Below, in pieces: positions 1 to 10,964 of a stretch of DNA of 64,000 nt. Source of the DNA: Beaufortia kweichowensis (Eukaryota; Chordata; Actinopteri; Cypriniformes; Gastromyzontidae); assembly GCA_019155185.1 (NCBI GenBank), contig CM032813.1, forward strand, positions 11,864,061 through 11,928,060, written 5' to 3'. The position numbers and the translations under genes are program-made. Every line of letters starts with the position of its first letter. Positions within the stretch are counted from its first letter, which is position 1. The notes under the pieces are model-generated. The model ran no database searches. It was not told the origin of the DNA and worked only from the letters and a program-made list of their open reading frames with translations.

Positions 1-116
1 AAACAAACAGACCCTTGCTTACTAAATGGTGCATTTACTGCCACCTACTTTAGCACATATTATTGACGCTATACCAGCTTGTTTTGAGCACAAGTCCTGT
101 TAATAGCTGTTTGCTT

Positions 117-250
117 TAGGCCATTTTGCTAAAGCTGCACTTAGCACATTTAGACCTTTTGAAGCTAGGAACTGTTAATTGAGTAGGTTGACTCGGCACT
201 TGAGATCTTTATAAATAGCTTCACTTCTGAACCAGAATAGAAGCTTTTTG
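117..250. repeat. Left flanking copy of a direct repeat around the 175-bp array
   Basis: This stretch starts gccattttgctaaagctg and resembles 1551-1690, which starts gccatcttgctttagctg. Both continue with the shared text cacttagcacattta and then a diverged 'gagtaggttgactc' / 'aagtaggtggattc' block. The two copies are in the same orientation and enclose the tandem array at about 300-1300. No coding potential is seen. The element class is unknown. Confidence 0.55.
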
Positions 251-299
251 TCTGTCGAGTTAAATGTAGCTGTAGTGTGCTTGCTGTGTTTAGTTGTTT

Positions 300-1300
300 T
301 GGAATAGAACTATATATTGTTGGAAAGGTCTAAGAGTGTAATTTTTATATATCACTACCATTTTGCAAAAGGAATGATGTAGCAAGAGTAATTTTGCTAA
401 ATGTCACGGGCCCACAAATGGGCCCATTTGTTATTTATAATATTCATAAATATCCTATTATAAACCTAAAATTATTTTGACAAACTATATATCATTAAAA
501 AGCTCTAAGTCTGTAGTTTTTATATTTATTCAACGTTTTGCAGTTGGAATGACAGTAATTTAGCTTAATGTCAGTAACTTACAGATATTTTTTATTGTTA
601 TAATGTGTTTACAACAATATCATATTCTAAACTTAAACAATCTTGACAAACTATATATCATTGGAAAGCTCTAAGAGTGTACTTTTCAGATTTAATTGTT
701 TTTGCAAAAGGAATAATGTAGTGAGATCAAATTTGCTAAAATTTATTTTCAGCAGGTATCTGGGAGGGGACACGTTTGTTTAATATATATATTTATATAA
801 TAGCCTGTTTCTAAATCTAACAAACTATATCACTGGAAAGCTCTAAGAGTGTAGTCCTTAGATTTAATCATGTTTTTGCAAAAGGAATAATGTAGTGCGA
901 TCAAATTTGCTAAAATATATTATATGTTACAGGCCTCTAGGAGAGGACACATTTGTTTATTATATGTATTTATATAATAGCCTCTACCTAAACCTAAAAC
1001 ACATAACAAACTATATATCATTGAAAAGCTCTAAGAGTGTACTTTTCAGATTTAATTATGTTTTTGTGAAAGGCATAACGATAGTTAGATCAAATTTGCT
1101 AAAATATATTATATGTCACAGGCCTCTGGGGGGACACATTTGTTTTTTAAATGTATTTATAAGAATAGTTTGTTACCAAACATAAAAAAACTCCACAAAC
1201 TATATATCATTGGAAAGCTCTTAAGGGTGTATTTTTCATATCACCACAATTTTGCAAAAGGAAATATGCAGTGACAGTAATTTGTTAAATGTCACTATTC
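300..1300. repeat. Tandem array, about six units of 166-196 bp
   Basis: Units begin near 307, 481, 647, 821, 1017 and 1196. Each opens with a variant of caaactatatatcattgg followed by aaagctctaagagtgta and a 'tttttgcaaaaggaat' block. Spacings are about 174, 166, 174, 196 and 179 bp. Units differ by substitutions and small indels, so the array is not a recent expansion. Short ORFs inside it merely repeat the unit and have no protein likeness. The satellite family is not recognised. Confidence 0.8.
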
Positions 1301-1550
1301 ATGCACCGTGAGAATGAATGGCCCCTAGTGGATGTTTGTTGGTACAACAGCTTAAAGTGTCAGTGAAACCCCAGATTTCATGATATCAGTCCCAAATTTG
1401 TAAGAGACCTTATTTACACTTATTGTTTTTAGGGAAATTTCAGAGAAATATATATCTGTACCAAAGCATTTTAAAGTTACATCAATTTAAATGTGCATAT
1501 CACCATTTCAGGTCTTCACTAAGGGGGGGGGGGTGACAGTTAACAGGTTA
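1301..1550. other. Spacer after the tandem array, with a G11 run
   Basis: No gene is visible. A homopolymer of 11 G lies at about 1523-1533, followed by gtgacagttaacaggttaa. That same 19-base string recurs at 47269-47287 just upstream of the last zinc-finger exon, which suggests a shared repeat end. Confidence 0.4.
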
Positions 1551-1690
1551 AGCCATCTTGCTTTAGCTGCACTTAGCACATTTAGGCACTTTAAAGTGCT
1601 TTTGAAGAAACTGGTGATTAAGTAGGTGGATTCAGCTGTGACGCAAGTAGCTAGTCATTAAGCAATTAGTGAGCCACTATTTAAGTAGCA
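1551..1690. repeat. Right flanking copy of the direct repeat
   Basis: Diverged partner of 117-250 in the same orientation. Together the two copies bracket the tandem array like the ends of one composite repeat or an old segmental duplication. Confidence 0.5.
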
Positions 1691-1734
1691 CTGAAATCTG
1701 CCACCATGTGTAGCCCTTGTGTAGCCCTTCTCAC

Positions 1735-3130
1735 ATGAAAACTGGCGAGGGTAAAGACCTGCAACACTGACAGGGCGCTACATTAGTTCTAATTTAAATT
1801 TCCCTTTTCTTTTCTGTCTATCTGTCATGCTGCTAACATGTGTGTTCTACTAATCCAACCTATGCACTCCACACATAAATCTTGACACACATGAGAAAGA
1901 CAACGTGCTCGATGCCACCTGCGCTACATCAGCAGGGGCCCTCCTGAGTCAACATCTTTTGTTGTTGGGCTATGAGCTGACTTTATTCTTGCCTTCGCCT
2001 GTCGGCGCAACCTCTGCGTTGTGGCACTGACTGAGACGTGGATCAACAAAGACAACAGCCCTCTTGACCAACCTTACTTTCACCCACACCCCTCATTCTG
2101 CTGGACGAGGAGGCGGCACAGATTTGCTAATTTCTCGCCCTCCTCAACTCTCCTCTTTCTCTTCTCTCATGGAAACTGATGTCTCCAAAACCATCCTTTC
2201 TACCTGTCCACTAGACCCTATTACCTCACCTCTTCTACAAGCCATAGCACAGTCACTTCTGCCTCATCTTGCACACATCATAAATACATCCATCACTACA
2301 GGACATGTTCCCAATTCCTCAAGCAGGCTTGGGTAACCCCACTGCTAAAAAACAACAACACTTGATCACACAACAGTCAGCAACTATAATCCAGTCTCGC
2401 TACTAGCCTTTCTCTCGAAGGTGTTAGAAAAGGTGGTATTTAACCAACTATCTACCTGTCTTTCGCAACACAACCACTGGATGGTCTACAATCAAGTTTC
2501 AAAAAAGGAAATTCTACTGCCCTCCTGTCTGTTGTTGAAAATCTGCGACGGCAAAAGCCACCTCCTTGTCATCTGTCCTGATTCTTCTTGATCTCTCTGC
2601 TGTCTTTGACACTGTAAACCACCAGATATGTCTGTTCACCCTCTCCAGCATGAGCATTGCTGGGACAGCACTCGGCTGGTTTAAATGATATCTCGCAGGC
2701 AGATCCTTCAAAGTGTCCTGGAGAGGAGAGACATCCAGGTCACACCAGCTGACCACTTTTACTGAGTTCCTCAAGGATCGGTTCTTGCTTCTCTCCTCCT
2801 ATCATGAAAGCTCATTGTCTCTCATACCACTGCTATGCAGACGATACTCGGCTTTATATGTCATTCCATCTTTGCTCATATCGCTGCCTGCCTCAACAAT
2901 ATCTCTTGCTGGATGAATAAACATCACCTTCAATTAAACATGGACAAGACCAAACTCCTTGTATTTCCCGCAAACCTTTCAATAGATCACCAATTTACCA
3001 AAATGTACAATTTACCAGCTCCTCAGCACTAACACCAACCAAGGCTGCAAGGAGCCAACTAAAATTCACCACCCATTTTGCAGCTACCACCCGGTCATGC
3101 AGGTATGTCTTGTACAACATGTAGTAAAAT
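1735..3130 (+). mobile_element. Degraded L2/CR1-type LINE fragment (reverse transcriptase)
   Basis: Translation in shifting + frames gives pieces typical of the reverse transcriptase of fish L2/CR1-like non-LTR elements. They include a pre-RT helix block ending in HIINTSITTGHVPNS (about 2270-2320), then a NYNPVSLLAFLSKVLEKVVF block (about 2385-2445), then a block near 2900-2960 ending in HHLQLNMDKTKLLVFPAN. The YADD active-site region near 2830-2850 is disrupted. Several stops and frameshifts separate the blocks, so this is a dead copy. The 5' endonuclease part is not visible. Confidence 0.75.
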
Positions 3131-3261
3131 CAGACTTTTCCTGTTAGAGCATGTCATGCAGCTCCTAGTCCAAGCTCTTGTCAGATCAAGACTTAAGCCC
3201 TGCTTAAGTGCATAGTGTGAAAGCTCTCGTCTGTTAACATGGGCATCGGAAAATGTCTATA

Positions 3262-3425
3262 GTGTGAAACTAGTCTACATTTATATTTATTTATTTAGCA
3301 GACGCTTTTATCCAAAGCGACTTACAAGTTACCAGTGGCACACTGGGAGCAATAAGGGGTAAGGTGTCTTGCTCAAGGGCACCTCAGTTGTTTCCTGAGG
3401 GCCCAGTGAATTAGTAGTGAGCTAG
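3262..3425 (-). repeat. SINE body and 3' tail, minus orientation
   Basis: The stretch contains gcagacgcttttatccaaag followed by cgacttacaagttaccagtg, the reverse complement of the 3' tail shared by many fish tRNA-derived SINEs. The same sequence recurs at 43363-43545, where the tRNA-like head is still attached. Here the head is missing, so this is a truncated insertion. Confidence 0.7.
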
Positions 3426-4035
3426 ACATCACTTTAGAATGGGGAACATATTCAGATTTATGAAGACTTAATTAGAAGTAATTGGGACATTATTAGCATT
3501 TGTGGTTTTTTGTGTTGCTACCTAAGAATAGACAACATTAGTTCTTTGTTATTAAGTGAGAATGTATATTCTTGTGATGTTACTGCCTTATAAGGCCCAT
3601 ACTGAGCAAATAATATTAAGGTAGTAATTTATGTACAACATCTACCTTACTAACTATCCATAAGCAATAATTAGGAGTTTATTGCAGGGAAGTCTTAGTT
3701 AATGGATTATTAGTTGTAGAATATGGCCTTCTAATACAAAATACTAATGCAAAATGTATTCTTCTGCGATTAGACTATAATCGGTTTAATATACTATATA
3801 CCGTAGGTGTAATAATAATATTTTTTTGCAGTAAAAACAAGCCATTTATGATCTTTTTTCACAATGTTATCAACCCAATGTCTCAAAAAGTCAGATTGAC
3901 TATGAGGCACGGAAGTGGACAAAAGGGAGGCGAACGTCGCGAGAGACAGCAAAGGTGCGCGAGAAAGAACGAAGGTGCGCGAAAGAGAACCACAGTGCTC
4001 GTAAGAGGGAGCCAAACTAGACACAGGTTGTGTTC
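3426..4035. other. Unassigned AT-rich spacer
   Basis: No gene recognised. A short degenerate internal repeat around 3925-3995 contains 'aaggtgcgcgagaaagaacg'-like units. ORFs here have no family resemblance. Confidence 0.4.
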
Positions 4036-4039
4036 CTTT

Positions 4040-4110
4040 AACTTGACTAAATTTTATTTGTATAGCGCTTTTTACAATTTGCATTGTTACAAAGCAGCTG
4101 TACAGGAAAT
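4040..4110 (-). repeat. LINE 3'-end fragment
   Basis: The string attttatttgtatagcgctt, followed by a run ending in aaagcagctgtaca, matches the 3' terminus of LINE copy A near 23636-23700 and another scrap at 35495-35585. It reads as the tail of the same LINE family, in the same orientation as copy A. Confidence 0.6.
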
Positions 4111-4189
4111 ACATTAACTACAAGCAATACATTAAATATAAAAAAAGAAGAGTGTGAAATACAAAGGTAGTAAATTACACTCCTATTCA

Positions 4190-4480
4190 CAGACAAATAT
4201 ATACAAACAGCACACACACACTCACCATGTAAACACACATGTAAACACACTCACAAAATGCACAAAACACAGGCACACACAACACAGATACACACTCAGC
4301 AGACATAAAACTCACGCACAGAACAAAAACACATATATGCAAAATACATACAGACACACCCACCATGCACATGCACAAAACAAAGACACACAAACCCACA
4401 CATACAGAGCACAGACACACGCAACAAACACACTAATCACACACATGCCAACACGCACAAACAGAAATCAGACACAGAAG
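4190..4480. repeat. CA-rich irregular simple repeat
   Basis: A stretch dominated by cacaca/acacac interrupted by other bases. It yields low-complexity open frames on both strands that are rejected as genes. Confidence 0.85.
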
Positions 4481-4639
4481 AAATAAACATACACATTTAA
4501 TAAAATTAAGAAGAAAAGTCACACAGGTGATATATTATGAAGATTATACATTTAATTTGAAATATAATTTACCCAAAGTATTACATATAAAGTAATATTA
4601 AGGTGAATAACCCAAAAACTCCTGTTGAGAGAAAAAAAA

Positions 4640-5368
4640 CTTTGGGAGAACTCAAGACCCTATTAAAGCTGCAAGCACTGATGGAAGGGCCCTCATACCT
4701 GGGCCACCACCACCCAGTCGCTTTACAACCATTGAACGTTATATGCAACATGCATTTTGCATGTTTAAGTTTTCTTGTTTAATGCCATTAATAACATATA
4801 CTAACACTTAGCTAAGTGTTGCTAACATGTTTCTAGCATGTTACTAATATGTAACACTCATTGGCAAATTTTAGGATGTTGCTAGGAGTGTAAAACTTTG
4901 TAAATCATGTCACTTCCTGTTGCCAGCTGGTGGCGCTGTGACTATAAATGAGTATTGACATGTGGATATGTTCAGTCCAAGACTGTTATCAAACATGTGA
5001 AGTTTGGGGCCGATTGGACACTGCATGCCTAAAGTACAACATTTTCCTCTTTGATGGTGAACACCATCCATCAATGAAAAGTCAAAACCTTTGCAATTTA
5101 GCATCGCAAATGCCTTTTGATTATACTGACCAAATATGATTCTGATCTGATTGAAACTCTAGAAGGAGTTTGTTAAAGTATGAGACCTGGAAATGGCTAA
5201 AATTGCAAAGGAAATTAAAAATGCCTGACTTCCTGTTGGGTTAAGGGCTTTGGTGCAATTTAATTTGGTGCACTGCATTTAATACATGTACGTAAAACAC
5301 AGTGTGAGGTTCACTTCATTTAACTTTAACCATTTGACCATTCATATTTCTAAAACCTATACCAGATG
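4640..5368. repeat. Unclassified dispersed fish repeat, left part
   Basis: Contains gctgcaagcactgatggaag followed by 'ggccctcatacctgggcc', then 'cttcctgttgccagctggtg' and 'ggcgctgtgactataa'. Related wording resumes at 8106-8252 and again at 10205-10825. I read these as one old repeat split by the Tc1/mariner at 5371-8103 and the hAT at 8253-10204. No protein coding is visible. Confidence 0.5.
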
Positions 5369-5591
5369 TACAAACCCGATTCCAAAAAAGTTGGGACACT
5401 GTACAAATTGTGAATAAAAACAGAATGCAATGATGTGGAAGTTTCAAATATCAATATTTTATTCAGAATACAACATAGATGACATGTCAAATGTTTAAAC
5501 TGAGAAAATGTATAATTTTAAGGTAAAAAATAAGTTGATTTTAAATTTCATGGCATCAACACATCTCAAAAAAGTTGGGACAAGGCCATGT

Positions 5592-5796
5592 TTACCACTG
5601 TGTGGCATCCCCTCTTCTTTTTATAATAGTCTGCAAACGTCTGGGGACTGAGGAGACAAGTTGCTCAAGTTTAGGAATAGGAATGTTGTCCCATTCTTGT
5701 CTAATACAGGCTTCTAGTTGCTCAACTGTCTTAGATCTTCTTTGTCGCATCTTCCTCTTTATGATGTGCCAAATGTTTTCTATGGGTGAAAGATCT
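5592..5796 (-). pseudogene. Tc1/mariner transposase C-terminal fragment
   Basis: The minus frame encodes PDLSPIENIWHIIKRK followed by a tail with QEWDNIPIPKLEQLVSSVPR. The DLSPIENxW motif holds the last acidic residue of the DDE catalytic triad in Tc1-like transposases. The 5' part was separated by the Harbinger insertion at 5798 and is not recovered on the other side, where only about 180 bp of element remain. The gene cannot encode an active enzyme. Confidence 0.8.
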
Positions 5797-6224
5797 GGGG
5801 TCTCATTTATAAAGCGTGCGTACGCACAAAACAGGGCTGGAAACGTGCGTACGCCAGTTCCCACGCAAAAGTTGTGATCTATAAAAAAACAAACTTGACG
5901 GGAGAATGTGCTCACCTTTAAACAAACTTTGAGCCATGCGTACGCACATTCTGGAGACAAAGGGAATTGGCGACACAGATGATGAGGTCGTGAACTGAAG
6001 TTAGATTGGAGAAAATAAATGTGAGAAGAACGATTGTAAGAATTGATGACCCCCCCACACACACACATTTAATTTCACTTCATTTCATACATTAGATCCA
6101 CATTATCATGAAGATTAAATCCAACAGTGTTATTTGTGCCGATTGTTTTATATACATCTAGTAAAATCCAAACTTAAATCAAAATGTATTAAAAAAAAAT
6201 AATCTGCGCTGCCTAACAGTCACA

Positions 6225-7077
6225 TTGTCCACAATGAGTGCCATAATATCTGTCGTTTTGAATGGTATACTTAATATGGGTTGTCGATACATCAGGTTTC
6301 CCTACACTGTGCGAGAACAGGCCGAAATTAAAATGCAATTTGCAGCAATTTCTAGTTTCCCAAATGTAATCGGCGCAATTAACTGCACTGATGTTGCTAT
6401 AGGGGCACCATCTGAAAATGAATTTGCTTATGTTAATAGAAAGCATGTGCATTCTATTAATGTGCAAGTCAAATGTGACTCCAACATGACCCTCACAAAC
6501 ATTGTGGCACGCTGGCCTGGTTCAGCACATGATTCCTTTATCTGGACACATAGCAGTGTAGGGAACAGACTAAATGCAGGCGCAGTACGTGATGGCTGGC
6601 TTCTTGGTGAGTTTAGCAAAATTAAAAAGTAGAAACTGTAACAATTTTGTTGCTTTTAATACAATTATAACAATGTTGCTTTTAATAGAATTATAACCTG
6701 CAGGCGACAGTGGCTACCCCCTGAGACGCTGGCTCCTTACCCCATTTTTAAACCCGCAGAGCGCAGAGTTATAACTCATTATAACGAGGTCCACTCTCGT
6801 TCCCGTGCAGTTGTGGAGCGCGCCATCGGCATCCTGAAATGCAGAAGGCGTGCTCTGGATGCCTCGGGTGGCAGACTTTTATACCATCCAGCAAAAGTGT
6901 GCAAGATTTATAAGGGCGTGTGGTGTTTTGCACAATATAGCACTGAGGAACGGTATTCCTCTCCCTCCTGATCTCCCTCTACCCCAGCATTATGACCCCG
7001 AGCCACAGCCCCCTGGCCGTCAAAAGGGATATCAACGAGGTGCAAGAATCCGTGAGGATGTCATGCGGCGTTTGTAA
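6225..7077 (+). pseudogene. HARBI1-like Harbinger nuclease, two exons, defective
   Basis: Exon 1 ends at 6606 (TTG|gtgagt) and exon 2 begins at 6704 after a tgcag acceptor, rejoining Gly-Asp-Ser-Gly. Exon 1 carries the DDE superfamily 4 block: VIGAINCTDVAIGAP, NRKHVHSINVQ and WPGSAHDSFIW. Family members usually have Asp in GAIDxTH; here it is Asn, so the first catalytic carboxylate is lost. Exon 2 needs at least two frame changes, one before the YNEVHSRSRAVVERAIG block (which keeps the third acidic residue) and one before ACGVLHNIALRNG. The product would have been a nuclear transposase. Both the substitution and the frame breaks argue it is dead. Confidence 0.8.
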
Positions 7078-7159
7078 AGAGAGACAAAACTCAAGGTTCA
7101 TGTTTTAACTGCATCTTTTAATAATTGTGCAATTTCTTGCATCACTTCTCTCATCTGCC

Positions 7160-7925
7160 GTAGCTCATCTGCAACTCAGCGTTTATTGTGTCTCGCTGTA
7201 ACTGCAGGACTGCGTCAGTGAGTACCCGACCACTTTTGGATGTGCCAGACACAGAAGGTGCACCGCTTTGAGCCGGACGCTGTGCATCTGCATCTGAGAA
7301 CCCCTCACCCTGAACCTCCTGTTCACCCACAGCTTCAGACTCCGGAAGGACTGGAAGACAAACAATTGGCAACATTTATCACCCCACACACTCAAATGTA
7401 CAGCGTTAATGATTAAAAATCTGTTTAACCTTGCTCCTCTGTGGTTTCAGTCACCTCAGTGTCTCCCTCCTTTTCCGACACAACCTGACTTCCCCAATTA
7501 TGGCAGCGATTTTGCTGTCCACTGATTTGAGATCAGCTGTACTTGGGGGCACCCACCAGTTGCACACTCTGGCGGTGGGAGGACAGTTTTCTCTTTGCCT
7601 CCACCTTGAATGAATAAGAATCTATTTCACATATTTTACATACTGTAAGCACATTTAAATAAAACACAAATTTAATATGTTGTTAAAAAAATTAGTATAC
7701 CTTCAGGTCGGACCATTTTTTCTTTAATTCTGCAACTGTCTGTTCTGTGTCACTGACACAATTGATGGCAGCAGCAACACTTTGCCACTCTCACTGCTTC
7801 TTTTTATTAGTGACCCCACTGCTGTGGCCACCAAATAACACAGTTTTCCGAGCCTCCACCTCCCCTACTAGTGTTTTAATCTCAGTGTCTGAGAAATTAC
7901 CTTTTTTGGAATGCGTAGCTCTCAT
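7160..7925 (-). pseudogene. Harbinger Myb/SANT-like partner protein, defective
   Basis: The minus strand reads MRATHSKKGNFSDTEIKTLV from 7925, then a tryptophan-rich helix set with KKKQWEWQSVAAAINCV and ELKKKWSDLK. This fits the trihelix/Myb-like DNA-binding protein that accompanies the nuclease in Harbinger elements. A splice donor (AAG|GTATAC) ends exon 1 at 7701, and an acceptor (ttcaag) opens exon 2 at 7604. Exon 2 soon meets a stop after GAPKYS, and the tail resumes in another frame. In active elements this protein binds the transposon ends and helps import the nuclease (family knowledge). Confidence 0.7.
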
Positions 7926-8105
7926 GAAATCCAAAATGGGCCAATATTTGGCATGACATTTCAAAATGTCTCACTTTCAACATTTGATATGTTATCTGTT
8001 TTCTATTGTGAATAAAATATAAGTTTATGAGATTTGTAAATTATTGCATTCCTTTTATATTCACAATTTGTACAGTGTCCCAACTTTTTTGGAATCGGAT
8101 TTGTA

Positions 8106-8252
8106 AATTTCCACTACTCTTGAGGTGTGTGCAAAGTTTTATGACTTTTTAAGCATGTTTAGGCCTTTGGTGCCCGGGCCCTAATAATGAGTCATTGTTG
8201 TCCCGCTGTCACAGGGGGACGTAGGGCCCTCGCACAACTGTGCAATGGTAAC
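8106..8252. repeat. Middle part of the split unclassified repeat
   Basis: Lies between the right mariner end and the left hAT end. Contains 'ggtgcccgggccctaataat', which matches the wording of the repeat at 4640-5368. Confidence 0.45.
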
Positions 8253-10204
8253 CAGTGGCGCATTAATGCACAGGCTTACATGGGCTTTTTCCAAAAAAAA
8301 TAATTTCCTCAATTACTGAGGTGTATAATTGCGGTTGATTGGATAATGCATGCATCCTTCTGTCAACCAGTATGCAGTGACAGCCTACAACGATATAGGG
8401 TGAACAATGGTGGATTTCAAGAAGCATGAGAGCGGGGCACAAACTTACAGGATATTTCAAGCCTGCAGATAGCAACACCTCTGCAACAACTTGTGCTAAT
8501 CAGATTTTAGGAGACGCTAGACAGAGTGACGGCCTGCATGGATCTAAAACGTGCCCTGCAGATAATCAAGACAGTGGTTATAAAACGACAGAATTTTCAA
8601 TGCAGCCTTTGAAAGGTCACTTTTCACAAAGCTATTTCAGACGTGAATTCGGTAATGGAGAGTGAGTGCCCAGAGAATGGGTTTTGTATTCGCCTTCCAA
8701 ATGAAAAATGTTTTGCTTTGCATGTACAATTTTTGGAGATAAAACCAATGTATTCACAAGCTGTTTTAATGATTGGAAACATGCAAGAGAGCGAATAGTG
8801 GGGCAGTTTTGCGATACGTCTCACAAGAGGGGTGCATTGAGAAACGTTTCCTGAAGTTTTCACAAGTCATACAGATTATCTTTGCGTATCTGTACAGGCT
8901 GCTTTACATGAGATGGAATTAAACTTGTTAATTGCAAAGGCCAATGTTATGATATCACCAGAAACATGTCTGGCTGTTATAAAGGTTTGTAGTTGCGTAT
9001 CAAAGAGATAAACCCTTGTTGAATGGGTCCCGTGTACTGCCCATACGCTTAATTTGGTTGGCATAAGCAGTGTGAACTGTTGCTAAGAAATAGAAGACTT
9101 TTTCTCTTTTGACAAAAGCAGGTTAGAGACCCTGAAAACACTGGTCTGGAATACACAGTGTCCTACGCACGCACAAGCTACCAAAGCGCTCTGTTTAAAT
9201 TATGCAATTATCCAAGAATCACTGAGAACGATAGCTGATGACGTCGTGATGAAGCCAACAAACTGGAAATTCCTTCCCTTTGTAACTTTTGGAACACAAT
9301 TCTGCAGCGATTTTATAAGACGAGCACAACCCTTCAGTGTTGATATTGACTTGTGTGTTGCTGTAGATTTGTTAAGATCGCTGAGGGACTTGGCAGAGCT
9401 CAGAAATCAATTTGACAGTTTTGAAGCAACGTCAAAACAGATGTGTCCAACAATGTCTGCAGTATATAAAGCGGACTGCTAGAGAAAAATAAAGCATAAA
9501 AAGCGATGAATCCACAGAGTCGGACCATTACTTCTTGTCAGGCCAGGATTTGTTTTCTTCAAGCGTTTTTATTCTGGTGATTGACAGACTGGTAGCAGAG
9601 CTGGACCGCCTATACCATTCATATAACACTATAAACCAACATTTTGGCTTTTTATATAACATTCTTTCCCTGACTCCAGCAGAGCTCAGATTGTCTGCAC
9701 TGAAACTACTAAATAAATACTGCAGTGATTTGGCAGTGGAATGTAAGAACTATTACTTTTTAAAGCACTTATCCAAAGGGAAACCAGCACCACAGCAATA
9801 ACGCTCATCAAGATAATAAAACAACAGAAGTTAGTCTCTGTATTTCTAAACATAGGCATCGCTCTCCGCTTATTTCTTACGCTACCTGTTACAAATGCCA
9901 CCGGTAAACTGTCATTTTTAAAACTGACCTTGGTGAAAAACAGTATGAGTTCTGTTATGGGCCAGGAGCATCTCTGTCAATTTCAATGTCTCTGGATAGC
10001 GACATTCTCAAAATTGGGTTTTACTGACCTTGTCAAAGACTTCTCAGTAAGAAAAACAAGGAAAAAACTTTTAAAGGTAGGCAGTTTAAATTTATTCGTA
10101 CATTAGCACAATTTTCCCAAGTTAATCCCCCAAGTTAATCATGGGGGAGGGGCCCATTATAATGCTGTAGCCCAGGGGCCTTTGCTTATCTAAATGCGCC
10201 CCTG
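8253..10204 (+). mobile_element. hAT transposon, ZMYM1-like type, about 1.95 kb
   Basis: The left end is cagtggcgcattaatgcaca. The right end is the reverse complement of cagGGGCGCATTTAGATAAG, giving a degenerate inverted repeat with the CAGkGGCGCATT core. Flanking 8-mers are atggtaac and gtggtaat (6 of 8 identical), consistent with a worn 8-bp hAT duplication. The + strand carries scattered transposase segments. The insertion sits in the unclassified repeat. Confidence 0.75.
8426..9801 (+). pseudogene. hAT (ZMYM1-like) transposase remnants
   Basis: Separate + frames hold recognisable pieces. They are an N-terminal 'HKLTGYFKPADSNTS' segment (8426 on), a 'RLETLKTLVWNTQCPTHART' segment (about 9125), a 'LRNQFDSFEATSKQMCPTMS' segment (about 9400) and a C-terminal block with FILVIDRLVAELDRLYHSYN and FGFLYNILSLTPAELRLSAL (9562-9700). 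The order matches ZMYM1-like hAT proteins. Stops and frame changes between blocks and loss of the RNase H-like core segments show it is nonfunctional. Confidence 0.7.
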
Positions 10205-10960
10205 GTGGTAATCGTGGCAAATCCAACCCAATTTTGTTAGATGCCAGCTTTAATGAATGTCAAAACAACCACATTTTTACAATGTATTAAATTATATATT
10301 GTTGAGTGCTGTGTCTCATGCAAATCAGTTGCCCACCATTTTGCTATAGTTTTAGCTGTTTAATATTTTTTGTACAATTTAACATTACATATGTCTGTAG
10401 TTTACTTTAACAAAGTTTTAGTGAAACCCTATGAATTCTGTAGGAGAAGTTCGAAAAAGTTTGTAAAAAAATCACAAAAAACTGCACAAAAATTCCTGTT
10501 GGGCGGAGCTAAGTCAAGTGAATGACTAAAATGTTCAGCTTGGTAAGAAGAATGTGCATACCAAAATCTGTGAAAATTAGACAAACTTTGGACCAACCAA
10601 CATGATAAACAGACAATCTTGAGTATCTAATGCAAATCGATTGCCCGCCAACACCATATCGTTTTAGTTATTTATAATTCCTTTACAATTTACCATCACC
10701 TATGTTGGTGGTTTATTGCAAAAAAGTTTCAATAATATCCGATTGTTACAGTCCTGTCTCTGCCTCTGGCATTATAACAACATCTACTGAATTTTGCCTT
10801 CAAATAAAACAGTGTCTTAAGTGAAATGTCATTGTGCAATTTCATAACTGTTCAGGTATATAAGCACACCCAAGCCAAGTTCTGTTCACAACAGAACTTT
10901 CTTATTTTCACCAAGCATCACAGTTTAAGCCCACCAATGGTACAAAAGAAAATATATGCA
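10205..10960. repeat. Right part of the split unclassified repeat, then spacer
   Basis: Up to about 10825 this resembles the 4640-5368 repeat: a 'cctgttgggcggagctaagt' block and two similar copies of 'catgcaaatcagttgcccac' / 'aatgcaaatcgattgcccgc'. From 10826 to 10960 nothing is recognised. No gene is seen. Confidence 0.45.
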
Positions 10961-10964
10961 GACA

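Larger units (their letters stand above)
5798..7925 (+). mobile_element. PIF/Harbinger transposon nested in the mariner
   Basis: The left terminus reads gggtctcatttataaagcg followed by 'tgcgtacgcacaaaac'. This is a Harbinger-style end with repeated cgtacgc words (again at 5838 and 5939). The element carries the expected two ORFs: a HARBI1-like nuclease on the + strand and a Myb/SANT-like protein on the minus strand, converging near 7080-7160. No matching right inverted repeat is visible: Myb coding sequence runs almost directly into mariner sequence near 7925. The element is therefore truncated or rearranged at its right end. Confidence 0.75.
5371..8103 (-). mobile_element. Tc1/mariner-type transposon with a Harbinger inserted in it
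   Basis: Both ends carry an inverted repeat of about 46 bp with one visible mismatch. The left end reads caaacccgattccaaaaaag; the right end is its reverse complement with a T for C. TA dinucleotides flank both sides (5369-5370 and 8104-8105), the expected target duplication. Mariner-type sequence runs inward about 430 bp from the left and 180 bp from the right. The middle is occupied by the Harbinger at about 5798-7925. Only the C-terminal end of the transposase remains. Confidence 0.85.

Noticed and set aside
300..1300. Could be a CRISPR-like array because units are regularly spaced
   Set aside because: Units are 166-196 bp, spacers are not unique, and the genome is eukaryotic.
4154..4486. 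His/Thr-rich 110-codon frame and its Cys/Val-rich antisense
   Set aside because: Low-complexity CA repeat; no start context or homology.
7431..7613. Plus-strand 60-codon frame
   Set aside because: Antisense of exon 2 of the Myb-like Harbinger protein.
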